Origin: a virus
Virus record (IMG/VR): IMGVR_UViG_3300035180_001597
Location: 1-31,028 of that record
Direction: 5' to 3' (one strand)
Length of the DNA stretch: 31,028 nt
Shown: positions 7,801 to 15,786 of the stretch, in pieces
How positions within the stretch are numbered: position 1 is the first letter of the stretch
How the letters are laid out: each line of letters begins with the position of its first letter
Translations under genes and position numbers: made by a program
Notes under the pieces: generated by a model
The model's database searches: none
The model's input: only the letters and a program-made list of their open reading frames with translations
Told to the model about the DNA's origin: nothing

Positions 7801-7977
7801 TTCCTCAGCCTGGTCTACCAAGTTCTCCGTAAACGTATGGGGACGGTTGGCCTCTATCTCATGGGAGTTGGCAAACGTGGCACCACCGGCCAGAGCTGCC
7901 TGGAGCTTGGGGCCCTTCGGTATTGTGGCTATCTGGCCACCCTTGGTACGGATGTACTCTAGATCTTCGTCAGCCAT
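4897..7977 (-). CDS. Large internal virion/DNA-ejection-type protein (1026 aa)
   Basis: This is the second-longest protein of the phage. It lies downstream of the nozzle gene and next to two other Ala/Gln-rich proteins, which is where podoviruses encode the internal proteins that leave the head first to form the DNA-ejection channel. The N-terminal 260 residues are Ala/Gly-rich helices. Residues about 214-251 hold two copies of a 19-residue repeat. A Pro/Gly-rich linker follows (about 265-380), then glycine-rich amphipathic and hydrophobic helices (GMLLGGITGGALSSGG) and a long charged helical region (about 500-720). No transglycosylase or protease motif is visible, unlike T7 gp16. It ends in an acidic tail. 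A tape-measure-like or ejection role is inferred from position and composition only. Confidence 0.65.
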   Translation of the reverse strand: MADEDLEYIRTKGGQIATIPKGPKLQAALAGGATFANSHEIEANRPHTFTENLVDQAEEKGAGFLGVARGASMGQTDELAIALGGEHARQYLERLKNEHPYMSLGGEIEGTIIPSLMTGGAAGAPTAARAGAMAESLAPKVMEAAPGLAKVAAPVVDAAGEAFGGGRLTKIADTLATASQSTTPEEIKGARWLEEMLGKAGKGSAGTVDEAASKGAQEALEATNPQGSARRAQAAQQALEATNPQGSARRAQAAQEAAEGLERGTNPGIGERPNLPGGPVDMSPGEPTMSGLGEPPPRVTEPVAPMEPLEATKPGMRPQLPAEPTTLPGIGPEPVGGAAPPGAAPGVGESTVKMPGLGNQARQVTPRMPSLGEALGQEILGNTGVGKAAGVAKGAPGWANAIPANIVGHLGEGVESGVLKMLGPEAKTTLGKMAQKGLAGGARGAVEGGIYSSIDQLNEDRLGGHETNGEKMLAAVGHGMLLGGITGGALSSGGVLTRKIAGEASIGLRKIAGEQAFRALDPRKAFTKSAERIPGGSSAIGQFLIDLKLVRGGDNLEAAAPRILEAKDQAGKFLGTLLDNADRGGIAGPELHRILKGMEEPMARLEKLPSMNQGAISRLNGLQADLALAAKEGRLGFRQAQELRGRIDDAIRWNTNPMSPVNELTEGLKGARRAIEDELERAMDHVPGGGAEYKEAKLAYRKLKVASDAAEDALERKISNRKASPTDYAAAMIGAATGHGLLGIAAGVAHHIIKDRGNATAAVLADKLASYGAVEQAAARVDRQITRGVDNIFGEGRAAATTREKLMGGDHEARALAVAKAVTGSGDHVAAVQSAISPIAAHAPNTAGAFTRAAIRVTTYLAHLIPQREAKPSLTPHLEKVDWSDSERAKFTRAVDIAHDPISILGSLEDGSITPDQVSAMRSMYPELYAQMCDELANKLAAQKTALPAGKRMALAQFLGDPALAGPSLEPMFIQAMQANYPTEHGLPVGKQPKGKGHKAKTPKESDFEFISNERLTGLDDTDHDD
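7213..7326 (-). repeat. Two tandem 57-bp coding repeats in the large internal protein
   Basis: Units 7213-7269 and 7270-7326 each encode 19 residues with the core ALEATNPQGSARRAQAAQ. The proteins differ at one residue (Glu/Gln) while the DNA differs at about 15 of 57 bases, nearly all at synonymous positions. This is an old duplication kept under protein-level selection. Confidence 0.85.
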
Positions 7978-7980
7978 CGT

Positions 7981-9849
7981 TTACTTTCTGACCAGCGTGG
8001 CGCCATCTGGCAAATCGTCGTCCTCAGGCGCTGCCTGAGGCTGGCCGCCACGGAACGGGGTAGACACTGGGGCTACCGTCCTGTTCACGCCACCTATGAG
8101 GCTTTGCTGTACTGGGTGTGAGCCGTTGATGTTCTTCTCTTCGGACCGGAAGACCGAGCGAGCGTGATTGATTCCACGCATGACAGACTCATGTGAGCCA
8201 TTGCCGGTAACGATCCCCTTGTTGAGGTGGATAGCCTCAGTGCCACGCTGACCAGATGCTTTGGCGAGACCCTCACCCACACCCGTGAGGATGCCGTCAG
8301 CCTCCACGGCCTCTGGGCTCAGCTGACTCATGGCTACACGGGCTGCCATCGTTGGCTGTCCATGTTCGTCTGTCTGACGTGCGACGCTCCAGAGGACACG
8401 GGATTTCATATCCGTCCCTGGGACCTGCCCACCATTCGCTTTGGTCAACTCATCCAAGCGAGCCATACGGGCCTCCTGAGCATCAAGACCAGCAGCATGC
8501 CGCTCCTTGTTCATTTTGCCCTGAGCGTCCCAATCAGTCATGGAGCCAGGTGCACCTGGTACGCCACCCGGGTAGACCATGTGGGCCGGTACATAGGTGT
8601 TGTTTTTGATGCCTGCCTCTACGCGCTTCTGGCCTACCTGGGCATTCTCTTGGGCAAGCTTAGAGCGCAGCATGGCAGCATTAGCGATCTCCACCTGAGA
8701 GCCGCTAGACGCTGCCATGCTATCGGCCTGAGACAGCATACCCTGCACATGCCATTTCTCAGCCAGCTGCATCGCTTGATCGTGATTGCCCGTTGCCTCC
8801 ATGGCCATACCGTAGAGGCTCTTAGCATCCCCGATCCTGTCTCTCCCATGCTGGTACTGTTGCCGCTGGGCCTCAATATCAGAACGGGCTAGATTCTTCA
8901 TTGCCTCCATTGCCGGATTGTGTCCGTCATTGGTGAAGCTGCCCAGCGCTGCACCGATCGCAAACTTGGCTTTGCTGGCAGTGCTCTGGCTATTCCACCA
9001 CCGTTGGGGATCTTCCTTGTTCTCGTGATAGACCTGGTTACTCAGGGCATCGATCTTGGCCTGGAGCATCTCAGACTTTGCCAGCCGTGCATCAGCTCTA
9101 GCGGCTGTCTTGTCTCCAGCTTCCTTCTGAGTCTGTGCGACTTGCTGCAAGCCAGCTGCCTTGGATAGTTCCACGCCTGACTTGGCATCACCGATATCGG
9201 TTTGCTTGTCTTGTTGATCGTCTATCGAGTCTTGCTCTTTCTTGTACTCAGCATCTAGAGCTTTCTGGCGCTTGGGGTCGACCTTGGCAACCTCCTGGGC
9301 TCCAACCATGCGGGGCATCATGGCTGCTTTCATCGCGTCAGCGGCTGCCTGATCGGCTGCCTGATCGGCTGCTACGCCCTGCATACCCTGGTCAACCTTA
9401 TCCATCTGGCCCTCACTTAGAGGACGCTGAGCAATGGTCTGGCTCATATCGCGACCAACGGACGTATCAGCCGGGCCCTCTTCTTCCTTGGGTTTGATGC
9501 CAAGGTATCCAAGGCCCGCACTGATGAGGGGCTTAGTGAGCGGCTCACCCGTCAAGGGAGCCGCGACAGCCCTTACTAGCTTCTGTCCCTGAGGGGTCGC
9601 AAGTGCAGCACCTGGGAGGTATGGCACTGCCTTGGCAAGGCCGGACCTGACAGCCTGTGCATACGGGCTGAGCGTAGCTCCTGGAGCCTGTACAGCCTTC
9701 ATTGCACCGTCAGGGAGGTTTTGCGTAACGGGCGCAATCGCCCGATCGGCTCCAACGTTCCCCGTTACGTACGGGGGTGCCTTGGCAGGTGCTGGGGCAT
9801 CGGGTGGGAGGAGATCCGGGGGGACCTGCTCTAGTAGTTTGCTGGCCAT
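7981..9849 (-). CDS. Internal virion protein, helical/coiled-coil (622 aa)
   Basis: This is the middle member of the three internal-protein genes. The N-terminus is Pro/Ala-rich (residues 8-30). The centre is a long, charged, Gln/Asp/Lys-rich helical region (about 130-420) with coiled-coil character (KQTDIGDAKSGVELSKAAGL) and a duplicated DQAADQAA segment. The C-terminal part carries Ser/Gly-rich loops and ends DDDLPDGATLVRK. Its ATG at 9849 follows GGAAGG nine or more bases upstream, and it is closely spaced with both neighbours (5 and 3 bases). By position it corresponds to the T7 gp15-type ejection protein, but sequence similarity is not evident. There is no enzymatic motif. Confidence 0.65.
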   Translation of the reverse strand: MASKLLEQVPPDLLPPDAPAPAKAPPYVTGNVGADRAIAPVTQNLPDGAMKAVQAPGATLSPYAQAVRSGLAKAVPYLPGAALATPQGQKLVRAVAAPLTGEPLTKPLISAGLGYLGIKPKEEEGPADTSVGRDMSQTIAQRPLSEGQMDKVDQGMQGVAADQAADQAAADAMKAAMMPRMVGAQEVAKVDPKRQKALDAEYKKEQDSIDDQQDKQTDIGDAKSGVELSKAAGLQQVAQTQKEAGDKTAARADARLAKSEMLQAKIDALSNQVYHENKEDPQRWWNSQSTASKAKFAIGAALGSFTNDGHNPAMEAMKNLARSDIEAQRQQYQHGRDRIGDAKSLYGMAMEATGNHDQAMQLAEKWHVQGMLSQADSMAASSGSQVEIANAAMLRSKLAQENAQVGQKRVEAGIKNNTYVPAHMVYPGGVPGAPGSMTDWDAQGKMNKERHAAGLDAQEARMARLDELTKANGGQVPGTDMKSRVLWSVARQTDEHGQPTMAARVAMSQLSPEAVEADGILTGVGEGLAKASGQRGTEAIHLNKGIVTGNGSHESVMRGINHARSVFRSEEKNINGSHPVQQSLIGGVNRTVAPVSTPFRGGQPQAAPEDDDLPDGATLVRK

Positions 9850-9854
9850 CTTAC

Positions 9855-11201
9855 TTACCTTCCAGATTTTCCAGGCGCCTGACGGGCCGCATAGGCCTTG
9901 GGATCCACGTGCCTCAGGAAGTCATCCACCATGCTGGGCCGCATGTCGTGCAGTTGCTTTGCCGTGGGAGGTGCTCCCCTGAGGGCCGCTGTCTGAGCTG
10001 CTGTCATGACAAAGCCATCTCGGTCGGGGAGTACAAGCTCTGGCCCGTGCTCCCCGACCAGTGTGGGCTGACCCCTGTGGATCGCTCCACCTCTTGCCGC
10101 TGCTGCTACTGCACCGGCATCACCCCCACCCCCACCTCCACCACCGGCCCCAGCGTCAACACCTGAGCCAGCTGCACCGGCATCACCCCCAGCCGCATCA
10201 GCACCACCGGCCCCAGCGTCGGCCCCTGAGCCAGCACCACCGGCCCCTGAGCCAGCTGCACCGGCCCCCCCCCCTGCACCGATACCGAGCAAAGAGCTAC
10301 CAGCGCCTACAATCTTGCCGAATAGATCGTTACCACCCCCGGCTGCATTGCTGGCCGTTTGGGCGTTGATCTTTTGGGCAGCATTATTGCCCTCCGTGTA
10401 CCCATTGAGCGCCTGGAGCGCTTGCTCATTGGCCGTGTTGGCATCCCCGTAGAGGCCTAGTGAGTATTGATCGTTAAGCTGGTTCTGCTGTTCCACTAGC
10501 GACGCTTGCTTCTCAGCGTCGCTTTGCTCTAGGCCGTATTGGCTCATGTCATTCGTAGACATGTTGTTTGCGACCTGCCCGTAAAGCTGCTGTGCCTGCC
10601 ATTGTTCCTGAGCTGACAGCTGTGCCGCTGAGGACGTAGCAGCCGCTTGGCTCTGTACGCCCTGCTGTGCAGCCGCACGCTGTGCCCCAGCCTGGGCCGT
10701 CGCGCCTCCACGGACTGAGTTAGCGGCTGCCTGCTGGGCCGCTATAGAGGCGTCTAGACCGCGCTGGAACTGAGCTGAGCCAGCTCCCTGGGTGGTGCCG
10801 TCAGCCTCACCCTTGAGGCTGCTGAGGAGCCCTCCAAGGTTTCCACGGTCCTCACCAAGGTTACCCCGGCTCTGACCCTGAAACTGGTTATTGATCTGGG
10901 CAGCCCCACGGTTTTCCGCTGCATCTCCCTTTTGCTGGTAGGTGCCCTCATTATTGATGGAGCCGCTAATGAAACCACCATAGGCTTTCTTGTCCGGGCC
11001 CTGGGCCTGGAAGCTGGAGCTGAGGCCCAGGGCCTGGGCCCAACCACCCAAGCCAGGAGCGTGGCCCTCTTGGTGGTTGTTATCCGTGCCGTCACCGAGG
11101 TCATACGGGTTAGAGCCGTCACCGGAACCCCCACCCTTAGAAGGGCCACCAAAGTTGGGACCACCACCGTTACCAGCTGTGTTGTTGTCAACCACTCCCA
11201 T
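9855..11201 (-). CDS. Internal virion protein with tape-measure-like C-terminal motif (448 aa)
   Basis: This is a Gly/Ala/Gln-rich protein. Residues 1-60 are glycine/asparagine-rich, 100-290 are Gln/Ala helices of internal-protein type, and 300-365 are a Gly/Ala low-complexity repeat. Residues 377-392 read GQPTLVGEHGPELVLP. This G-x(3)-LVGE-x-GPEL motif is common near the C-terminus of siphovirus tape-measure proteins. The start ATG at 11201 is preceded by AGAGG at a good distance, and the nozzle gene ends 11 bases upstream. It is the first of three internal-protein genes. A 10-C run at 10265-10274 lies in its coding sequence. It may act as a channel, scaffold or ruler protein in DNA ejection. 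Confidence 0.65.
   Translation of the reverse strand: MGVVDNNTAGNGGGPNFGGPSKGGGSGDGSNPYDLGDGTDNNHQEGHAPGLGGWAQALGLSSSFQAQGPDKKAYGGFISGSINNEGTYQQKGDAAENRGAAQINNQFQGQSRGNLGEDRGNLGGLLSSLKGEADGTTQGAGSAQFQRGLDASIAAQQAAANSVRGGATAQAGAQRAAAQQGVQSQAAATSSAAQLSAQEQWQAQQLYGQVANNMSTNDMSQYGLEQSDAEKQASLVEQQNQLNDQYSLGLYGDANTANEQALQALNGYTEGNNAAQKINAQTASNAAGGGNDLFGKIVGAGSSLLGIGAGGGAGAAGSGAGGAGSGADAGAGGADAAGGDAGAAGSGVDAGAGGGGGGGGDAGAVAAAARGGAIHRGQPTLVGEHGPELVLPDRDGFVMTAAQTAALRGAPPTAKQLHDMRPSMVDDFLRHVDPKAYAARQAPGKSGR
10141..10274 (-). repeat. Degenerate Gly/Ala-coding repeats ending in a C10 homopolymer
   Basis: Perfect direct repeats include CCTGAGCCAGCTGCACCGGC at 10162-10181 and 10246-10265, and CCACCGGCCCCAGCGTC at 10141-10157 and 10204-10220. 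Ten consecutive C bases follow at 10265-10274. The block encodes Gly/Ala/Asp/Ser low-complexity sequence in the internal protein and is prone to slippage and recombination. Confidence 0.8.
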
Positions 11202-11211
11202 GAGATGCCTC

Positions 11212-14200
11212 TTACTGCCTGACCCCGTTGGGGAGTCTCTGATAGCGATTTCCTATGACCTGAATTTCAACGGCCAAGTTTGTAAATACAGCCCCCTGAC
11301 CGGTGACCATGGCAGCGCCTGGGGTATCGGTCATGGTGATCTGGACGGATTGCCCCTTAGCGTAGTTGCCCAGGGGCCTCATGGAGACCTGGACAATTCC
11401 AGCCGGGTTAGCAGACAGGCGTGCTGAGTCCCATGTGACGGTTTGCTTGATCGTGGGGTCATAGTTCACGGCGATCCCCATGGTGATCCCATGGTCGTCT
11501 GGACGCTCTCCAAGGTAGCTGATGTGGGATAGCCGCTGGCTCCCCTGCTTACCGTTCACGGCCAGCCAGGGCATGGTTACGGACGTGGGGACGAAGTAGG
11601 TCCCCCCGACGCTATCAGCGTCATACCAGGGGGTAGGGTCCGTGGGGGCACGCTCCACGAACAGGAGCCCCCCCGTGGACGCAACCATGTAGTAGCCGCT
11701 AACCAGTGTCGTGGAGGCTATCGAGCTGCCCACGTGGGCATAGTTCAGCGTCGTCCACTGGTCTAGCTGGTAGTCATACACGATGACTTGAGCGCTTCCC
11801 TGGAGGCTAAACCGCACGTGCTGAGGCACAGGGCAAAGCGTCGCACTAGTGATCGTCTGGGTGCCCAGCGTTGTCTGGACTGACTTGCCGATGTCTGTAA
11901 GCTGGCCGCCCCTATCCAGGAGCGAGATCCCACCCTGACCCCTGAAGAGGTGCCCTCTAGGTATCTGGACAACCGAGCGCCAATCAGTGGCGCCCATGTC
12001 AGAGCTAATCCGGAAGGGTTCACTAAGGTCTGAGCCCGTGCCTGTGATGGCTGGGCCGTCCCCAGTGACTACCCAGATGGAGTCACCCTTGTAGATGATT
12101 AGCCGGTCATCCAAGCTTTGGAGGGCCGTGATATCGCCTCCCTCACTGACGGGGAATGTGAGGGCCTCCTGGAAGTAGGGGGCCAAGCCTGGGGTATACT
12201 TTTGTGTAAACCAGACGGTCTGGCCGGACTCATCTACCATCCAAAGGCGATTCTTATGCACGGTCTCACAGCGGGCCGCTGGGGGGTTGACCCCGTCCAA
12301 GACATTGCCCGTGGTATACAGTAACGTGGAGATCTGGAGGTTCGCGTCTGACTGAGTATCGGGGCCGTAGGTGGTAAAGAGGTTGGCCTGGGTGCTGATG
12401 ACCGTCCCTGGGTTGGTTGCGTCCACGGACCCTAGGAGGTAGTAGGTACCGCCAGCCGTTATGGTCCTGTAGATGTCAGCGTATACGGGTGCATTCTTGA
12501 CTTGGTTTGCATAGGTCATGGACAGCAAGGGGATCGTCAGCGTGACCTTCTGACCACCCGTGACGTTGATCAGGGGCAGGAAGAAAGGAGCACTCTGGTG
12601 CACGTCCCCAGCAGCATCAATGCGACGGTAGACGATCGCGTAACCGTAGTTACCTGCCAGGGCACCACCTGCACCCGATTGGGTCGCATAGGAGCCCTCA
12701 GGGTAGTAGAAGAAGGAACGCTCAAAGACCGCGTTACCGTCATAGAACATAGGCACTGAGGCTTGTATATGGACCCCGTCTCCTAGCTCGTGACAGTCAA
12801 AGCTCAGATCCTGGTTGAAGAAGAATTCCCCCTGATAGGCAGCGTTGCTGTAGTCAGCGAATGAGGACGTATTGGGGGATCGGATCTGGAGCCCCACGGC
12901 TGCCCTGGTTGGGAGCGTGTTGGTGCCGCCACAGCTCATGAACGGATAGCGGCCCAGGGACGCAACAGAGCCCATGTAAGACTCATCCAAGACACGTGGT
13001 GCAACGGTCGCGATGGGTAGTGCCCCGTCGTGGTAGCTGGCAGCAAACCGCATCAGATAGAGGGTGTGCTGTCCCGCTTGTGCGGAGCTCGAATTGTACG
13101 CGTAGAGGGCGAACGCACACGGCATGATGACCGAGGAATCCACGTCCACCACGGGCTTACCCACGGGGTAGAGCCCCATGGGGAATTGAGCCTTAACGTT
13201 ACTGACGGCATTGGCGGTAAACCTCGATTGCAGGCCCCACTGAGCTACCAGCCCTGAGGGAATGCCGCTCATGGTGAACAGGATCCCACCCCATGCATGG
13301 GTGGGATCTAGCCTGCAAATGGGAGTGAGCTGGAAGCCAATCGTATTGGCTACGCTGTGCAGCACTGCAACGGCGGCATTGACAGCCCAGGTACCGTCAC
13401 CCAGATAGGTCTGTATGCACCACTCATGGTTAGCGCCATTGGTCCGACCGTACGAAATCCAAATCAGCTCTGAGGCTCCGTAGGTGCCGCAAATCTCGAT
13501 GTTGGTAAAGAGCGTATTAGCCGTCTGAACGACGATCGTCCCGCTCGTATTGGTTCCTGAGGCGTCATAGTACCGATAGAGCAGGTTGGTGGTTGCAACG
13601 GGGTTAAACACAACCAGGAAGCCTCCACCGGGGTCACCAATGAACGGACAAGCGTCCATGTAGTTGGCAGCGGTACCCGCAATCACCGTAGCGGCTGAGT
13701 AGTTCCCAGAGGCCAGGTCATAGATCGTGAACCGATGATCTGAGGCCGTCATGTAGACGATAAAGATCTTCGTCCCAAGGGAGTTGATGAAGGCGCCAAC
13801 GATGGAGTTGACCACCACCGGATCCAGTTGAAGTGGCTGCTGTATGACCTCCCCGGTATCGCGATCGTAGATCGTTGACGTGAGCTTGAATGAGCCAGCG
13901 TAGCTGCCTAGGTAGACGGCCATACGTAGAGACGTAGAGAAATCTACAAGGTTAGGCGCAAACGATCCTGAGCTGCCTGGGATGCCTCTACGGGTGACGT
14001 AGACGTTAGGCACCTTGCCGACGCACGCTAGGGCATTTTTGGCTGTGCTGTAGTTGTAGACATCCTGGTCAGAGAAGGCCATCAGGCCACTCTTCTTTGT
14101 GTAGTGGACTCGCGTAGCGACCGTGAAAGCGTCGGTTAGCAGGTTGTTGGGGAGGATCGTGTTTCCGAGGTACCTCAGGCCATAGCGCTTGTTGACCTGG

Positions 14201-14337
14201 CCGATCTTGGTGAACATTCCATTTGAGATCGCGGCTACGCGCTTCTCAGGGTCCAGGTAGATAGACGCGCTCTTTTCGTCCATGCCTCCCGTGAAAGGCA
14301 GATTGACGATCGTGGTTGTGGGTGGCTGGTAGACCAT
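11212..14337 (-). CDS. Tail nozzle / tail tubular protein B-like protein (1041 aa)
   Basis: This is the longest gene of the phage. The protein is almost entirely beta-rich, with many aromatic and Thr/Gly residues. The N-terminal segment (LPFTGGMDEKSASIYLDPEK) resembles the opening of podovirus nozzle or stabilisation proteins. Further typical signs are the Asn-Arg-Leu-Trp element KNRLWMVDESGQTVWFTQ (about residue 690), DDRLIIYKGDSIWVVTG, GGISLLDRGGQLTDIGKSV and YDYQLDQWTT near the C-terminus, which are signatures of the propeller-like nozzle domain. It shares one base of its start codon with the stop of its upstream neighbour (TGATG) and follows the adaptor gene closely, as in T7-like gp11/gp12 order. 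Its role would be to form the distal end of the short tail. Confidence 0.72.
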   Translation of the reverse strand: MVYQPPTTTIVNLPFTGGMDEKSASIYLDPEKRVAAISNGMFTKIGQVNKRYGLRYLGNTILPNNLLTDAFTVATRVHYTKKSGLMAFSDQDVYNYSTAKNALACVGKVPNVYVTRRGIPGSSGSFAPNLVDFSTSLRMAVYLGSYAGSFKLTSTIYDRDTGEVIQQPLQLDPVVVNSIVGAFINSLGTKIFIVYMTASDHRFTIYDLASGNYSAATVIAGTAANYMDACPFIGDPGGGFLVVFNPVATTNLLYRYYDASGTNTSGTIVVQTANTLFTNIEICGTYGASELIWISYGRTNGANHEWCIQTYLGDGTWAVNAAVAVLHSVANTIGFQLTPICRLDPTHAWGGILFTMSGIPSGLVAQWGLQSRFTANAVSNVKAQFPMGLYPVGKPVVDVDSSVIMPCAFALYAYNSSSAQAGQHTLYLMRFAASYHDGALPIATVAPRVLDESYMGSVASLGRYPFMSCGGTNTLPTRAAVGLQIRSPNTSSFADYSNAAYQGEFFFNQDLSFDCHELGDGVHIQASVPMFYDGNAVFERSFFYYPEGSYATQSGAGGALAGNYGYAIVYRRIDAAGDVHQSAPFFLPLINVTGGQKVTLTIPLLSMTYANQVKNAPVYADIYRTITAGGTYYLLGSVDATNPGTVISTQANLFTTYGPDTQSDANLQISTLLYTTGNVLDGVNPPAARCETVHKNRLWMVDESGQTVWFTQKYTPGLAPYFQEALTFPVSEGGDITALQSLDDRLIIYKGDSIWVVTGDGPAITGTGSDLSEPFRISSDMGATDWRSVVQIPRGHLFRGQGGISLLDRGGQLTDIGKSVQTTLGTQTITSATLCPVPQHVRFSLQGSAQVIVYDYQLDQWTTLNYAHVGSSIASTTLVSGYYMVASTGGLLFVERAPTDPTPWYDADSVGGTYFVPTSVTMPWLAVNGKQGSQRLSHISYLGERPDDHGITMGIAVNYDPTIKQTVTWDSARLSANPAGIVQVSMRPLGNYAKGQSVQITMTDTPGAAMVTGQGAVFTNLAVEIQVIGNRYQRLPNGVRQ

Positions 14338-14786
14338 CAGTACACCCAGACATCCGAAATGAACGTCCCATCAGAGAAGAGCGCAATCTGAGCGTTAGGC
14401 GCTGGCTGTGTCGCTGAGGTCAGCACAGCCGGGATACCAGCCGTGGCAGGGAAGCGAGGATTGACCAACCAAAAGCCTTGGAAGGCTCTCCCTAGGTGGT
14501 GGCTCAGTACGGTGGTAGCGCCGTTAACGAACGAGACACCTGAGATCACGGTGCCATCGAGAAACGGGCAAGCGTTGATTATCACGCTCATTGCCGTGAG
14601 GCCCTCCTGGAGCTGGTTGAGCTGACGGATCGTTTGCTCACTGAGAGCCGGATCCGAGAAGTGTTGCGTGGAGTGCTGCCCAACGGCCTTGAGGACCGTG
14701 GAAGGAACTTGAGGGTGCCGTCCACCCGCATTGGGGTTATAACTCCCTATCCCACCCGGATAGACTCTGACTGGAACCCTGGGCAT
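14337..14786 (-). CDS. Small tail-associated phage protein
   Basis: This is a 149-aa protein. An N-terminal Pro/Gly-rich segment is followed by a helix with NQLQEGLTAMSVIINACPFL and then beta strands reading DGTVISGVSFVNGATTVLSH, HLGRAFQGFWLVNPR and ALFSDGTFISDVWVY. The pattern of a short helix, a V-S-L/F element, an xHxLGR turn and a GF/GWxxVR strand is common in small proteins encoded between the adaptor and nozzle or fibre genes of podoviruses. The start ATG at 14786 lies 31 bases after the adaptor stop. Function beyond a tail or fibre connector is not established. Confidence 0.6.
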   Translation of the reverse strand: MPRVPVRVYPGGIGSYNPNAGGRHPQVPSTVLKAVGQHSTQHFSDPALSEQTIRQLNQLQEGLTAMSVIINACPFLDGTVISGVSFVNGATTVLSHHLGRAFQGFWLVNPRFPATAGIPAVLTSATQPAPNAQIALFSDGTFISDVWVY

Positions 14787-14817
14787 GTATCCTCAGCTAG
14801 GCCCTTGGACCAATGGA

Positions 14818-15507
14818 TTAGTAGTCGTACGGTTCGCCGTAGGTCTCTACTTCGTTTACGTAGGCAGCCTGGTTGAGATCACGAGACATGACAGCCTCAA
14901 TGATCCGCTGTTTCTGGGATGCCTTCTCCTGGCCCAGAACGGGGATGATGTCTAGTTGCCCCTGTTTCGTTAGGAGCTTGATAGCGCCGTCAAGGATGAT
15001 CCACTCTTCCCACCCGTGCTGAGTTGTCAGGACGTCCTGGGAGGACGTCAGCTGGGGGGCAGTAGGCGTATAGGCGATCGTGACGCTGGTAGAGCCGTCC
15101 GGCGTGGGGAATAGCTCGATATTGGCGCCCGTGACACGGTAGAAGATAGGAGACCTTCCCCACGTGATCGCGTAAGGAGTCGCACCCCTGAACACGTTAC
15201 GCTGTGCCCTCTGAATGCGCGTAGCCGTCTGAGGGGACCCGTTGAGAATGACGTCAACGCTGAGCACCTGGAGGCAGTCCGTAGGGAGTGCCAGGGTGCT
15301 TACGTTGGCTGTGGTCGTGGAGGTGGCGCTACTTACGTACCACTCGCCTCCCCACTGAGTCTGTACGATTATCTCATACCACTCGAATAGGGAGGCATTG
15401 ATGTAGTTGAGTAGCTCAGAGTCTGGGGTAGACGCGTCCTCACCCTGGCTGTTAGCCCTGGCTCGGATTTGCGCTATCAGGCTCTGAGCTGTGACTGTAG
15501 AGGCCAA
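14818..15507 (-). CDS. Head-tail adaptor (tail tubular protein A-like)
   Basis: This 229-aa protein starts with an Ala/Ile/Arg helix (AQSLIAQIRARANSQGEDAS), then SELLNYINASLFEWYEIIVQ and TTTANVSTLALPTDCLQVLS, followed by a beta region and a C-terminal helix with WEEWIILDGAIKLLTKQGQ. This is the usual layout of podovirus adaptor or gatekeeper proteins that dock under the portal. Position fits: capsid genes upstream, nozzle downstream. The start ATG at 15507 is four bases from the stop of the small acidic protein gene. Confidence 0.7.
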   Translation of the reverse strand: MASTVTAQSLIAQIRARANSQGEDASTPDSELLNYINASLFEWYEIIVQTQWGGEWYVSSATSTTTANVSTLALPTDCLQVLSVDVILNGSPQTATRIQRAQRNVFRGATPYAITWGRSPIFYRVTGANIELFPTPDGSTSVTIAYTPTAPQLTSSQDVLTTQHGWEEWIILDGAIKLLTKQGQLDIIPVLGQEKASQKQRIIEAVMSRDLNQAAYVNEVETYGEPYDY

Positions 15508-15510
15508 GGG

Positions 15511-15786
15511 TTACCCCTCATCCTCATCAGTGTCCTCTTCTTCGGGCTCTTCTTTGCAGTGTATGCAAAGATCTACAAAGGTGCTGAGGGCATCAGATAG
15601 CTTCTCAGCATCCTTGGACTCAGTGGCGTCTAGCACCCCTTGAGCGGCATTCTTTTTAGCCTCGTTTCCGTCCACGTCCTCACTGGACATGTCCGGATCA
15701 CTCTCGTGATCATCATGCTCCTCAACCTTGGGAGGCTTGCCCCCAAGGCCAAGGACAATGGCTAGGCCTTTCTTGGCCGTACCCAT
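15511..15786 (-). CDS. Small acidic phage protein
   Basis: This is a 91-aa protein. A basic/hydrophobic N-terminus (KKGLAIVLGLGGK) is followed by very acidic stretches (EEHDDHESDPDMSSEDVD) and a short helix (KDAEKLSDALSTFVDLCIHC). It ends in a Glu/Asp tail. The start overlaps the stop of the capsid-associated gene upstream (TAATG). Small proteins of this kind, with an alternating DAxxxxDAExLSDAL helix, are often found between the capsid and adaptor genes of podoviruses and siphoviruses. Function is unknown; a role in prohead assembly is a guess from position. Confidence 0.6.
   Translation of the reverse strand: MGTAKKGLAIVLGLGGKPPKVEEHDDHESDPDMSSEDVDGNEAKKNAAQGVLDATESKDAEKLSDALSTFVDLCIHCKEEPEEEDTDEDEG

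Noticed and set aside
8227-8892. 221-aa plus-strand frame
   Set aside because: It lies entirely antisense to the 622-aa internal protein with an irregular His/Cys/Leu composition and no domain signature.
9340-9372. Short tandem repeat GCCTGATCGGCT as a CRISPR-like or iteron array
   Set aside because: Only two adjacent 12-bp copies, in frame, encoding DQAADQAA; simple coding repeat.
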